Below, piece after piece: positions 15,059 to 22,842 of a stretch of 50,519 nt of DNA (its first letter is position 1; the number at the start of each line of letters is the position of its first letter). The DNA comes from Chloroflexota bacterium (GTDB lineage: Bacteria > Chloroflexota > UBA6077): assembly GCA_021806765.1 (NCBI GenBank), contig JAJZQR010000003.1, positions 1-50,519 of the forward strand, read 5' to 3'. A model generated the notes under the pieces. The model made no database searches, was not told the DNA's origin, and saw nothing but the letters and a program-made list of their open reading frames with translations. Position numbers and translations under genes: made by a program.

Positions 15059-15836
15059 CGCTCCCCTGCTCCTTAGCCACCTTGGGTTTTCCCGCCCTGG
15101 GCAGGTACGGCTGCAACCGTTCCTGCAGTATCCTGGGGTTCTCACCCGATTGGATCGAGGCCAGCCCCTCCAGGATCATCTCGTCAAGCAGTTGGCCGCT
15201 CTCGGCCTGTTTCTTCAGCTTCGAGCCTAACGGCAGCCACAGAAGATTGGCCGATCCAACACCATAGAAGGTTGCGATGAAGGCGACCGCGATGGCTTCG
15301 CCCAGGTGGGTGGGGTCACTCATCTTGCTCAGCACGTTCACCAACCCCATCACGGTGCCTATGATCCCCATGGTCGGAGCGAACCCTCCCATAGCCTCCA
15401 ACAGGCCGGCCTCGTTCTCGGACTCACGTTCTCGCACCGACATGTCAGAGAGAAGGACGCTCCTCACCAACTCTGGATCGGTACCGTCCACTACCAGCAT
15501 CACGCCCTTGCGAAGCAGCGGGTTCTCCAGTTTCGGCAACTCCTCTTCCAGAGCAAGCAGACCTTCCCTTCGGGCGCGTTCAGAGAGGTTTACCAGGGTG
15601 TCGGCCACCGCTGCGGCCTTGGGTGCCTTGTTGAAGAAGGTATTGGCAAACACCTTCGGGAGCTTGCTCAGGGTCGCCCCCGGAAAACTGATCAGCGTGG
15701 CGCCGAGAGTGCCGCCAAACACTATCAGGGCGGCCGACGGCTTCAAGAAGGAAAGGAGATCTCCCTGCTCCATAATGAGGCCACCAATCAGGGCCCCGAA
15801 GCCCAACAGCAAACCGAGAGGAGTAGTAATGTTCAT
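15015..15836 (-). CDS. motA: flagellar stator protein MotA
   Basis: MotA forms the pentameric stator ring around MotB and contacts FliG. The 273-residue product has four hydrophobic segments: two near the N-terminus (residues ~4-22 and 33-52) and two at ~150-172 and ~183-205. The conserved proline region GGFAPTMGIIGTVMGL and the cytoplasmic loop starting LSERARREGLLALEEEL are present. The C-terminal tail beyond residue ~240 is longer than usual because it runs into motB. It follows flbD by 9 bp. Confidence 0.95.
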   Translation of the reverse strand: MNITTPLGLLLGFGALIGGLIMEQGDLLSFLKPSAALIVFGGTLGATLISFPGATLSKLPKVFANTFFNKAPKAAAVADTLVNLSERARREGLLALEEELPKLENPLLRKGVMLVVDGTDPELVRSVLLSDMSVRERESENEAGLLEAMGGFAPTMGIIGTVMGLVNVLSKMSDPTHLGEAIAVAFIATFYGVGSANLLWLPLGSKLKKQAESGQLLDEMILEGLASIQSGENPRILQERLQPYLPRAGKPKVAKEQGSDAAPGRVREDLQTA

Positions 15837-15845
15837 TGGCAGACC

Positions 15846-16097
15846 TCAGTCAGCTGATTCGTGATCGGAGGATAGCTCCGGGAGGAAAGCATCGAGTCGA
15901 CGCCTCAGGAGCGGACACTGATGGATCCTCTGTCGGTACTCCACCACTCGCTCCACTATCTCCTCCACGGACTCCCTGACCACCAGCTTATGGTTGTTCA
16001 AGAGAGAGACGACGGTGTCCGGAGTATGCTCCACTGACTCCAGCAGGTCGCAATTGATCGTCAGTTCTGAGCCATCCAGCCGCGTAACTCGTATCAC
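15846..16097 (-). CDS. flbD: FlbD/SwrD-family flagellar protein
   Basis: FlbD (SwrD in Bacillus) is a small protein encoded next to motA in many Gram-positive-type flagellar loci; SwrD is known to increase motor power. The 83-residue product has the family start MIRVTRLDGSELTIN, the core SVEHTPDTVVSLLNNHKLVV, and VEEIVERVVEYRQRI. The C-terminal ~20 residues are extra. It sits between the response regulator (6 bp) and motA (9 bp). Confidence 0.88.
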   Translation of the reverse strand: MIRVTRLDGSELTINCDLLESVEHTPDTVVSLLNNHKLVVRESVEEIVERVVEYRQRIHQCPLLRRRLDAFLPELSSDHESAD

Positions 16098-16103
16098 GCT
16101 CCC

Positions 16104-16841
16104 CTACCCGTCTAGACCGATCATCCCGGCCTGGATCGCATGCCTCACCAAACCGGCACGGCCCCGAACGTTCAGCTTGTTGCAGATGTTCGCCTCGTGG
16201 GCCTCGACGGTCTTGACGCTGAGGCAAAGCTGGCTGGCGATCTCCCGATTGGTGAAGCCCTCTCCCACCAGTTGGAGCAACTCCCTCTCCCGGCTGGTGA
16301 GCAGGTCCGGAGACCCGCTCTGCCCGCGGGTTTGCCACCGTCTCAGATAGTGGTCCAGGGGGCGGCCCTCCAGGCTGGGAGTCAAGTAGGAGTAGCCCGC
16401 GTGGACTTTGCGCAGGGCGACAGTCAGTTCCTGCAGATCCGATTCCTTCAGCAGGTATCCAGCTACGCCGGCATCCAGTGTTCTCAACAGTAGAGGCTCC
16501 TCGTCCCGAGAGGCCAGCAGGATCACTCTCGTCGAGGTCTTGGCCCTGCGAAGCCGCCGGCTTACCTCCAGGCCATTCAAGAGGGGAAGGCCCAGATCCA
16601 CCAGGGCGATCTCCGGAGCGGTCTGCTCGATCGCTCGCAAAGCCTCCCTCCCATCAGGGGCCTCACCCACGACGGTGAAGCCACCATCCATCTCCAGCAC
16701 GGTGCGGAGGGTCTGGCGGAACAGGGTGTGGTCGTCAGCGATGAACAACCGGACGCGCGCGGGTGCGCGACGAGGCTGGATCGCGTGCACAAAGGTAGGA
16801 GGTGTCGCCACGCTGGGGGCGATCATCTCTGCGGTACTCAA
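16104..16841 (-). CDS. NarL/LuxR-type response regulator heading the flagellar operon
   Basis: This two-component DNA-binding regulator has a 30-residue lead, a receiver domain (about residues 30-145; acidic pair in IADDHTLF, phospho-acceptor Asp82 in VDLGLPL, Lys in YLLKESD) and a LuxR-type helix-turn-helix (LLTSRERELLQLVGEGFTNR, then SVKTVEAHEANI). The TTG start has AAGGAGA 5 nt upstream. It is only 6 bp from flbD, so it is the first gene of the flagellar operon and probably controls motility, possibly its own operon. Its kinase partner is not adjacent; the kinases at 17906-18556 and 19329-20990 are candidates. Confidence 0.88.
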   Translation of the reverse strand: MSTAEMIAPSVATPPTFVHAIQPRRAPARVRLFIADDHTLFRQTLRTVLEMDGGFTVVGEAPDGREALRAIEQTAPEIALVDLGLPLLNGLEVSRRLRRAKTSTRVILLASRDEEPLLLRTLDAGVAGYLLKESDLQELTVALRKVHAGYSYLTPSLEGRPLDHYLRRWQTRGQSGSPDLLTSRERELLQLVGEGFTNREIASQLCLSVKTVEAHEANICNKLNVRGRAGLVRHAIQAGMIGLDG

Positions 16842-16894
16842 CAGAATCTCCTTCCTTCGTCGCAGAGTTGTGACTTCCGGCTTCTAGGGGTATC

Positions 16895-16923
16895 CCTGAG
16901 GCCAGCGTCACGATACCCTCAGG
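16895..16923. promoter_or_regulatory. inverted repeat CCTGAGG-N15-CCTCAGG, possible operator
   Basis: CCTGAGG (16895-16901) and its complement CCTCAGG (16917-16923) face each other 54 bp upstream of the response-regulator start at 16841. Such a dyad could be an operator for the regulator or a stem in the leader. No convincing -10/-35 pair was found beside it. Confidence 0.35.
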
Positions 16924-17070
16924 AAAGGTGGCGGCTCAGGGTCTATGGTCCTGGATTCCGGGGTCCATCGGGCACCTGAATCAGGGAAGAAGGTCCACAG
17001 GCGGAAGGGGACACTAGGGAAGTGGCTTAGGGGAGCGATCTGCCGAACAGTAGAGGCAGAGACGCGGGGG

Positions 17071-17736
17071 CTACGACGTCTCCTGTTCCGTCAGAAGCCC
17101 GTGGCGGAGGGCATAGATGGCAGCCTGGACTCGGTCGTTGATCTGCAGCTTCTGGAAGATGGTGGAGAGGTAGTTCTTGACGGTCTTCTCCGCCAGGCAA
17201 AGCTCTCGTCCTATCTCCTTGTTGCTCATCCCCATGGCCAGAAGCTTCAAGATCTCCAACTCCTTCGGCGTAAGCCCACCTACTCCTTGATCCGGCTCCA
17301 CCTGGCTGGCCAGACGCCGAAACTCCTTCAGCACCGTCGTGGTCATTCGTGGATCGACCAGCGATGCTCCTCGGGCCACCATGCGGATGGCAAACATCAG
17401 ATCCGTGGGCTTTGCATCCTTCAGCAGGTATCCCCGGGCGCCGACCCGCATGGCATCGAAAACGTACTGATCCTGCCGGTGCATGGTGAGGACAATGACT
17501 CCCGTGTCAGGCCTCTCCTCCAAGATCTGCCCGATAGCGGTAACCCCGCCCACGATGGGCATGTTTATGTCCATCAAGATAACGTCGGGCAGCAGATCCC
17601 GGGCCTTGGACACGGCCTCGATACCATCGCACGCCTCGCCGATCACCTCCATATCCCGTTCCATCTCCAGAAGCTGCCGTAGCCCTTCACGGAACAGGGT
17701 ATGATCGTCGGCAATAAGGACTCTCACCTTCCTCAT
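17071..17736 (-). CDS. NarL/LuxR-type response regulator
   Basis: The 221-residue product has a receiver domain (residues ~4-120; ADDHTLFREG, phospho-acceptor Asp56 in LMDINMP, Lys in YLLKDAK) and a LuxR-type DNA-binding domain (GLTPKELEILKLLAMGMSN, LAEKTVKNYLSTIFQKLQI). The ATG at 17734-17736 is preferred over upstream starts because MRKVRVLIADD is the usual beginning and GGAGG lies upstream. It is divergent from the GAF-HisKA_3 protein at 17906; both have plausible promoters in the 169-bp gap, which suggests they form a pair. The target is unknown. Confidence 0.9.
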   Translation of the reverse strand: MRKVRVLIADDHTLFREGLRQLLEMERDMEVIGEACDGIEAVSKARDLLPDVILMDINMPIVGGVTAIGQILEERPDTGVIVLTMHRQDQYVFDAMRVGARGYLLKDAKPTDLMFAIRMVARGASLVDPRMTTTVLKEFRRLASQVEPDQGVGGLTPKELEILKLLAMGMSNKEIGRELCLAEKTVKNYLSTIFQKLQINDRVQAAIYALRHGLLTEQETS

Positions 17737-17799
17737 GAGGGGTCCTCCGTGGGGAAATGCTGGAGCGCCCGCTCGTCCTGAGGCGTTTGGGCGAACATC

Positions 17800-17808
17800 A
17801 TAATACCA
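17800..17808 (-). promoter_or_regulatory. extended -10 promoter for the response regulator at 17071-17736
   Basis: On the minus strand the sequence TGGTATTAT fits an extended -10 (TGnTATAAT with one mismatch), 64 bp upstream of the ATG. No good -35 was seen, which is tolerated for extended -10 promoters. Confidence 0.4.
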
Positions 17809-17842
17809 TGGAACGCAATAGGTCTCAGCAGCTTCAAGAACC

Positions 17843-17871
17843 TTGTCCGGGCCTGTCCTTAGGTGTACTAT
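17843..17871 (+). promoter_or_regulatory. sigma-70-type promoter for the GAF-HisKA_3 protein
   Basis: TTGTCC (17843-17848), a 17-nt spacer and TACTAT (17866-17871) lie 34 bp upstream of the GTG start at 17906. The spacing is ideal; each hexamer matches four of six consensus positions. Confidence 0.45.
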
Positions 17872-17905
17872 CTCTCCCACTGTTGGCCTGCAACAGGAGG
17901 ATAGA

Positions 17906-18556
17906 GTGGCAGAGAGTATCTTTGTGGCCTTGGGGTTCCACCCCAGGGACGCCGTCGACGCCGTCCTGAAGGCTACCGCCTTCCTGAGCGAGCAAGCGAC
18001 TGTCTACGTTGCCACCTCCCCAGACCCCGCACACCTGGTGTTGGTCGGCAGGCGCGGCTATCCCGCCCACCCTGCACCCGTCCCCGGCGACTCCGACAGC
18101 GCCCTGCCCGACCGAGCCCTCGCCTCCGGGCAAGTTGAGCCCACGCCCTTGCCGCCCAACGCCACGGCCTTGGCCTTGCCCATCATGCTCGCGCACAACA
18201 CCGTCGCGGTTCTGCACCTGGAGCGCGGCTCGGGCCCGGCCTTCTCTCCTTCGGACCTGGCCGCCGCTCAGGCCGTGGTCGCCGTAGCCGGCCCTCTCTT
18301 CCGCCTGGAACAGCTTCACCTGGCATCCCAGGAGTTGATCGTTCAAGAGGAAAGGAACCGGATTGCCCGGGAGATTCACGACGGCGTCTCTCAGAACCTG
18401 GCCCTACTGATGCTGAAGATGGAGATCATCTCCCGTTTGGCCGACAGCGATCCGTCTAGAACGAAGATAGAGCTGCGCAAGGTCATGTCTATCCTGGAAG
18501 CCAGCGTTCAGGAGTTGAGAAGGTCACTGTACGCGCTCCGATCGCCCGAGTCGTGA
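17906..18556 (+). CDS. GAF-HisKA_3 protein lacking a kinase ATPase domain
   Basis: The 216-residue product resembles the N-terminal part of a NarX/DegS-type histidine kinase. A GAF-like sensor region (residues ~5-135) leads to the dimerisation/phospho-acceptor helix pair (EERNRIAREIHDGVSQN with His158) and a second helix ending SVQELRRSLYALRSPES, directly followed by TGA. The ATP-binding HATPase_c domain that should follow is absent, and the remaining 191 bp before the next gene encode no part of it in any frame. The GTG start has AGGAGG 5 nt upstream. It may be a phosphotransfer partner for another kinase, or a recently truncated kinase. Confidence 0.8.
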   Translation: MAESIFVALGFHPRDAVDAVLKATAFLSEQATVYVATSPDPAHLVLVGRRGYPAHPAPVPGDSDSALPDRALASGQVEPTPLPPNATALALPIMLAHNTVAVLHLERGSGPAFSPSDLAAAQAVVAVAGPLFRLEQLHLASQELIVQEERNRIAREIHDGVSQNLALLMLKMEIISRLADSDPSRTKIELRKVMSILEASVQELRRSLYALRSPES

Positions 18557-18629
18557 CTCGTCTACCGATAACCAGAGTGCAGATCCGGATCCCCCGTGGG
18601 TAGAGCCAGCTCCACCTCGCCAGTCATGC

Positions 18630-18667
18630 CCCAATCTCGTGGGGACCATGGTCCCACATCAATTGGG
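18630..18667. promoter_or_regulatory. 38-bp interrupted palindrome upstream of the HD-GYP gene
   Basis: A perfect 14-bp palindrome GGGACCATGGTCCC (18642-18655) is flanked at equal distances (6 bp each side) by CCCAAT (18630-18635) and ATTGGG (18662-18667), all sharing one centre. The symmetry suggests a dimeric regulator binding site or an RNA hairpin. It lies 80 bp upstream of the HD-GYP start. Confidence 0.5.
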
Positions 18668-18747
18668 ACTTCTGGCAGTGATCACCGACGCCAGAATGGC
18701 GACAATCTATTACCGCAACCGACACATCTTTCCTCCGGGAGACGCCT

Positions 18748-19395
18748 GTGCACCTCACCGGCACCACCGATTGGCGTAGGGCCATCGTGGCCACTCTGGA
18801 GAGTCTGGCAGAGACCCTCGATGCCTATGACCCCGACACCTGCGGCCACTGTCGTCGGGTGGCCGGACTCGCTTCCCTCATCGGCCACGAGATGGGGTTG
18901 ACCGAGGAAGACTGCCTATCCCTCGAGCGGGCCGCTCTCCTTCACGACATCGGCAAAGTAGGGGTCCCCGACAGCACCCTCTGGAAGACCACACCTCTCA
19001 CCCCCGAGGACGCCGAGAGCATCAAGCACCACCCGGAGCTTGGCTATCGAATGCTCTCCGGTCTTCGTTTCCTGGGTGATGGGCTCTCGGCCATCCGCTA
19101 CCATCATGAGCGGTTCGACGGCGGCGGCTACCCGCATGGCCTAGCCAGAAATCAGATCCCGTTGATGGCGCGGATCCTTGCAGTGGCCGATGCCTACGAC
19201 GCCATAACCTCCGATCGTCCCTATCGGCTGGGGCGCTCACGGGCCCAGGGCCTCGAGGAGATCGTTCGCTGCTCGGGAAGCCACTTCGACCCGACAGTCG
19301 TTGCTGCGCTTCTTCACGCAGAAGCCCGTTACTCCTCACCGCGCGAGGCAGCCAGCACCTTGGCAACCTTAGCCCGCAACTCGTTGACCCGATAG
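18748..19395 (+). CDS. HD-GYP domain protein (putative c-di-GMP phosphodiesterase)
   Basis: HD-GYP proteins hydrolyse cyclic di-GMP. The 215-residue product is essentially one HD-GYP domain with the metal and signature residues in place: His34, His66-Asp67 (HDIGKVGVPD), His94-His95, HHERFDGGGYP (119-129) and ADAYDAITSDRPYR (147-160). No receiver or sensor domain is attached. The start is GTG with a GGGAG site. With a PilZ protein in the flagellar operon it suggests c-di-GMP control of motility. Its 3' end overlaps the convergent hybrid kinase by 67 bp. Confidence 0.92.
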   Translation: MHLTGTTDWRRAIVATLESLAETLDAYDPDTCGHCRRVAGLASLIGHEMGLTEEDCLSLERAALLHDIGKVGVPDSTLWKTTPLTPEDAESIKHHPELGYRMLSGLRFLGDGLSAIRYHHERFDGGGYPHGLARNQIPLMARILAVADAYDAITSDRPYRLGRSRAQGLEEIVRCSGSHFDPTVVAALLHAEARYSSPREAASTLATLARNSLTR

Positions 19396-20990
19396 GGTTT
19401 CTGGATGATGGTCTCCATGTCCGAACTCTGCTGCCCGTCCCTTATCAGATCGACCGGCCAACCGGTCATGGCAATAATGGGTGTGCGGGGGTTGAACCGC
19501 TTGATCTCGGCCGCCAACTCCCAGCCAGTCATACCAGGCATCCGCAGGTCGGTGATCACCAGATCGAAGGCAGCCTTCTTGAAGATGTCCAAAGCATCGA
19601 GCGGATTGGCGCAGAAGACCACCTGATAGCCAACCATCTCCAGGGAAATCCTCAAGGCCTGACCCAACCCCGCTTCGTCGTCGACCACCAGGATCGAGGA
19701 CCCGCGCCCGGCCGGCCTCTGCAGCGGCGGTGCAGGGGCTGTCGCTGCAACAGGGAGTCGCACGCTGAAGCAACTCCCCTTTTCCAGGTCACTGCGCACC
19801 TGAATGTCGCCCCCATGCCTGGCCACGATGCCATTGGACACCCAGAGACCCAGGCCGGAGCCAGACTCTCCCTTCGTCGTGAAGAAAGGATCGAAGATGT
19901 GCTGCCGAACCTCCTCCGCTATTCCATAGCCGGTGTCCGACACGGAGATTACGGCCAATCCCTCTTCCTGCATCGTCTCAATCACGATATCGCCGCCGTC
20001 GGGCATGGCATCCACCGCATTCATGATCAGATTGACCATGACTTCCCTCAACTCCGAGGGTACACCCATGACGGTGGACGTCTGCCCGGGCTTGAAACAA
20101 ACCCGAACGGCGGAACCCTTCGCCGTGGGTGATGGCTGCCAGCGGGGCCTGGTCATCTCCAGGACATCCTCCACCAGCCTGTTGACGTCCAGTCCCACCA
20201 GCTCGCGGCTGCGCTGCCGTCGAGTGAACTGGCCCATGCGGCGGACGACGGTGATCCCATCTTCCACAGCCTGACGGATGGCGTCGACCGAAGCCTCGGC
20301 CCGGGGTGAGACTCCTTGAAGCTTCAACAGGTCCGCCCGCGCGGCGATGAGGCCAAGAATGTTGTTGATGTCGTGGGCAACACCCGAGGCGAGTTCGCCC
20401 TGCGCCACCAGCCGCTCCGACCGGACCAATTCATCCCTGGCCGCAACCAGGTCCTTGTGGGCCACCTCGAGCCGCTCGTAAAGCCGGAAGCTGTTCACAA
20501 CCGGGCCCACCAACAGAGAGATCAGCACCAGCGGGTGCAGCTCTACCGCACTGAAGGAACCCGACTTGGCGCGACTGGCTACCAGCCAGCCCACCAGTTG
20601 CTGGGCGACCACCACCGGCACACAGAGTGAAGCTGCCAGCCCCCGTCCCCCGAGCCACTTGAGCACGGGGTGGGAACTGGCGCAGTTGTCCGGGCAAGCG
20701 AAGGCTTGAGGCTTATCCTCGGCAACCTCCGCCCCTGCACCACCCCCCACCTGCTCTACGGTCACCATCGAATTACCGGGCATGAGCGCTGCCACCAGGA
20801 AGGTGCCGCTGGGTTCGCGCCAGAAGAGGGCAAGTCCGTCACAGGGGACGACGCCATTCAACTCTACGAAGAGCAGTTGCAGTAGCTCCTCACGCTCGAC
20901 AGTCGAACTCGCCACCCGAGCGACCCTCTCCAAGAGGGAGGGATCCCACTGCAATGTTCTGCGGTTCTTATCAAATCCTTCGACACTCAC
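19329..20990 (-). CDS. hybrid sensor histidine kinase (GAF-HisKA-HATPase-REC)
   Basis: The protein has a GAF-like domain (first ~175 residues), the phospho-acceptor helix with VAHDINNILGLIAARADLL, the ATPase N box (ELREVMVNLIMNAVDAMPDG), G boxes (SDTGYGIAEE, GSGLGLWVSN), and a C-terminal receiver (ILVVDDEAGLG, TDLRMPGMTGW, QKPYR). It is probably cytosolic because no membrane segment is seen. I place the start at a GTG (20988-20990) with AGAGGG upstream; an alternative GTG at 21036-21038 adds 16 residues but lacks a good ribosome site. It converges on the HD-GYP gene and is a candidate kinase for the nearby NarL-type regulators or for the ATPase-less HisKA_3 protein. Confidence 0.88.
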   Translation of the reverse strand: MSVEGFDKNRRTLQWDPSLLERVARVASSTVEREELLQLLFVELNGVVPCDGLALFWREPSGTFLVAALMPGNSMVTVEQVGGGAGAEVAEDKPQAFACPDNCASSHPVLKWLGGRGLAASLCVPVVVAQQLVGWLVASRAKSGSFSAVELHPLVLISLLVGPVVNSFRLYERLEVAHKDLVAARDELVRSERLVAQGELASGVAHDINNILGLIAARADLLKLQGVSPRAEASVDAIRQAVEDGITVVRRMGQFTRRQRSRELVGLDVNRLVEDVLEMTRPRWQPSPTAKGSAVRVCFKPGQTSTVMGVPSELREVMVNLIMNAVDAMPDGGDIVIETMQEEGLAVISVSDTGYGIAEEVRQHIFDPFFTTKGESGSGLGLWVSNGIVARHGGDIQVRSDLEKGSCFSVRLPVAATAPAPPLQRPAGRGSSILVVDDEAGLGQALRISLEMVGYQVVFCANPLDALDIFKKAAFDLVITDLRMPGMTGWELAAEIKRFNPRTPIIAMTGWPVDLIRDGQQSSDMETIIQKPYRVNELRAKVAKVLAASRGEE

Positions 20991-21217
20991 AGCCCGACAC
21001 CCTCTACAACCACTTGGTCCGAGCGCCAGACTAGACACCAGACCGGCTTCTCGCCAAGCGCCACGGCTGTATCGAAATCGCCCCCTCGCGCAACGGGAGG
21101 ACGAACATGAATGAACCTACAGAGCCGAGGACAAACAGCCAGTTAGAGTGATCAGGGGAGAACGAAACAAAGGGCAGAGGACACACCAGACGGGAATCCG
21201 TGATGCTATGCATCCTC

Positions 21218-21293
21218 TGGTACGCCTGAGAGGATTCGAACCTCCGACCCGCGGCTTAGAAGGCCGCTGCTCTATCCACTGAGCTACAGGCGC
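21218..21293 (-). tRNA. tRNA-Arg (anticodon TCT)
   Basis: The minus strand folds as a tRNA: acceptor GCGCCTG pairs with CAGGCGT, the D arm contains AGCTCAGTGGATAGAGC, the anticodon stem-loop GCGGCCTTCTAAGCCGC gives anticodon TCT, and the T arm carries GGTTCGAATCC. The CCA end is encoded (21218-21220). Confidence 0.95.
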
Positions 21294-21365
21294 TCAAGGC
21301 GAGCCTGCAACTTTCACCGTCCAGGCTCGGAGAACCGGCCCCGAGGCGTCGCAAGCCCACCCATT

Positions 21366-21374
21366 AGTATACCA
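21366..21374 (-). promoter_or_regulatory. extended -10 promoter for tRNA-Arg
   Basis: TGGTATACT on the minus strand fits an extended -10 about 73 bp upstream of the mature tRNA 5' end and just downstream of the tautomerase stop codon. No clear -35 was seen. Confidence 0.45.
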
Positions 21375-21393
21375 TAGCGCCGACCGGCCGAGG

Positions 21394-21582
21394 TTACCCG
21401 CGGTCGGAAACCAGGGTCCCGGCGCTGGCCCAGTTCTCCTTGTCTATCTCCTCGAAGAGGATCGTCGTCGCCTCCGGGTTGGTCTTGGCAACTCGCACCA
21501 TGACCTCGGTAAGCGCCTTGGCCAGCTCGGCCTTCTGCTCGTGAGTCCGCCCCTTCCACATGGAAACCCTGATGATCGGCAT
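21394..21582 (-). CDS. 4-oxalocrotonate tautomerase family protein
   Basis: These small enzymes use an N-terminal proline as general base, exposed once Met is removed. The 62-residue product begins MPIIRVSMWKGRTHEQK: Pro1 and Arg11 (numbering without Met) match catalytic positions of 4-oxalocrotonate tautomerase, and Trp50 takes the place of the usual Phe50. Arg39 of the Pseudomonas enzyme is replaced by Thr, so the substrate may differ. It lies 18 bp downstream of cinA on the same strand. There is no catechol pathway nearby, so the physiological substrate is unknown. Confidence 0.88.
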   Translation of the reverse strand: MPIIRVSMWKGRTHEQKAELAKALTEVMVRVAKTNPEATTILFEEIDKENWASAGTLVSDRG

Positions 21583-21600
21583 TCTCTTTCCTCCAGTTCG

Positions 21601-22830
21601 TTATTCTGCTAGCAAACGACGCCTGAGCAGGTCCAGGGCATCCAGAACCGCTCTCCGCCTCACCTCTCTCACCGTGGTCGTGTACCGGCTGGTGGCACTG
21701 CTGACGGTGCCCTGAAGGTCGACGGCACAGTGCACTACCCCCAACCGCTGCCCCTCCGTCGGGCTATCCTCCATCCCGCAAACGACGGCCAGCCCCACCT
21801 CGGCTTGCACCAACCTCCTCGCCGCCGTGGCCATGGCCCGAGCCACCTCCTCCGCCACATGCCCATGGGTGGCAATCAGTGCCGCCTCCACCCCAGACTG
21901 CTCGAGCGCCCGCGGGCTGAAGGCCACCGTTCCACCAACAAGTCGTCCACCGCCAACCGCAGCGGATGCCAGGGCAGAGGAAAGCTGGCCCGCAGTGCAG
22001 GACTCCATCGTCGCCAGGGTGAGCCCCTTTCTCTCCAGAAGGCCCATCACCGAGTCCTGAACCGTCTCGTCGTCCACCCCGTATATGTGATCGCCGAGGA
22101 TCTGACGGACCCGGGCCTCCACCTGAGCCACCATCTCCTGGGCCACCTCAGGGCTCGGCGCCTTTGCAGTGATGCGAACGTGGATGCCGTCCTCCTTGGC
22201 GTAGGTCGCCACGGTCGGGTTGGGTGAAGGTATCAATGCCCTCAGTTCATCCTCCACCCACGACTCCCCCATGCCAAGTACCTTCACCGTTCGGGAGAGG
22301 ATCACCCCGGCGCCGGCCAGCCGCCCCAGACGCGGAAGCACCTCCTGCTGCCACATCCGCTTCATCTCCACCGGAACCCCCGGCATGGCCACGACAACAT
22401 GGTTATCCCTGTGCACCCACCAACCAGGGGCGGTGCCGATGGGATTGGCTAGCGCCTCGGCCGAAGGGATCAGAGTGGCCTGCTTCACATTCCGCTCCGG
22501 CATGGTTCGGCCTCTGCGGGCGAAAAAGGCTCTCAGTTCGGCCTCGAGTTCAGGCTGAACCACCATCTCCTCGCCCATCAACTCGGCAATGGCCTCCCTG
22601 GTCAGATCGTCACCGGTCGGTCCGACCCCACCGCTGATAACGATCAGGTCTGACCGCTCCCATCCACGCCGCAGGGCGTCCACCAGTCGCCCCTGGTTGT
22701 CCCCCACCTGACTGATCCAATAGACGTCGATGCCGAGGGTGGACAGAGACTGCGCCAGGTAGGGGGCATTGGTGTCAACCAACTGCCCCAGCAGCAACTC
22801 GGTGCCCACCGAGAGTATCTCGCTCTTCAT
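21601..22830 (-). CDS. cinA: CinA family protein (nicotinamide-nucleotide amidase)
   Basis: CinA proteins join an N-terminal MoCF-like/pyrophosphatase domain to a C-terminal domain that deamidates nicotinamide mononucleotide in pyridine-nucleotide recycling. The 409-residue product is full length: the start MKSEILSVGTELLLGQLVDT, the ISGGVGPTGDDLTREAIAE motif (residues ~64-82), MPGVPVEMKRMW, and the C-terminal TMESCTAGQLSSALAS and VCGMEDSPTEG segments. It follows thiD by 12 bp and precedes the tautomerase by 18 bp, so the three may be co-transcribed. Confidence 0.94.
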   Translation of the reverse strand: MKSEILSVGTELLLGQLVDTNAPYLAQSLSTLGIDVYWISQVGDNQGRLVDALRRGWERSDLIVISGGVGPTGDDLTREAIAELMGEEMVVQPELEAELRAFFARRGRTMPERNVKQATLIPSAEALANPIGTAPGWWVHRDNHVVVAMPGVPVEMKRMWQQEVLPRLGRLAGAGVILSRTVKVLGMGESWVEDELRALIPSPNPTVATYAKEDGIHVRITAKAPSPEVAQEMVAQVEARVRQILGDHIYGVDDETVQDSVMGLLERKGLTLATMESCTAGQLSSALASAAVGGGRLVGGTVAFSPRALEQSGVEAALIATHGHVAEEVARAMATAARRLVQAEVGLAVVCGMEDSPTEGQRLGVVHCAVDLQGTVSSATSRYTTTVREVRRRAVLDALDLLRRRLLAE

Positions 22831-22842
22831 TCCCCCAAACCC

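Noticed and set aside
18554..18564. TGACTCGTCTA recurring near 29733 and, with one change, near 43112
   Set aside because: Three short matches in unrelated contexts; too little to call an operator.
18557..18747. c-di-GMP riboswitch or a lost kinase ATPase domain before the HD-GYP gene
   Set aside because: No GEMM-type core was seen, and none of the frames encodes HATPase motifs; only a palindrome is evident.
21031..21213. 60-codon minus-strand open frame between tRNA-Arg and the hybrid kinase
   Set aside because: No ribosome site, no recognisable motif and overlap with the possible kinase promoter region.
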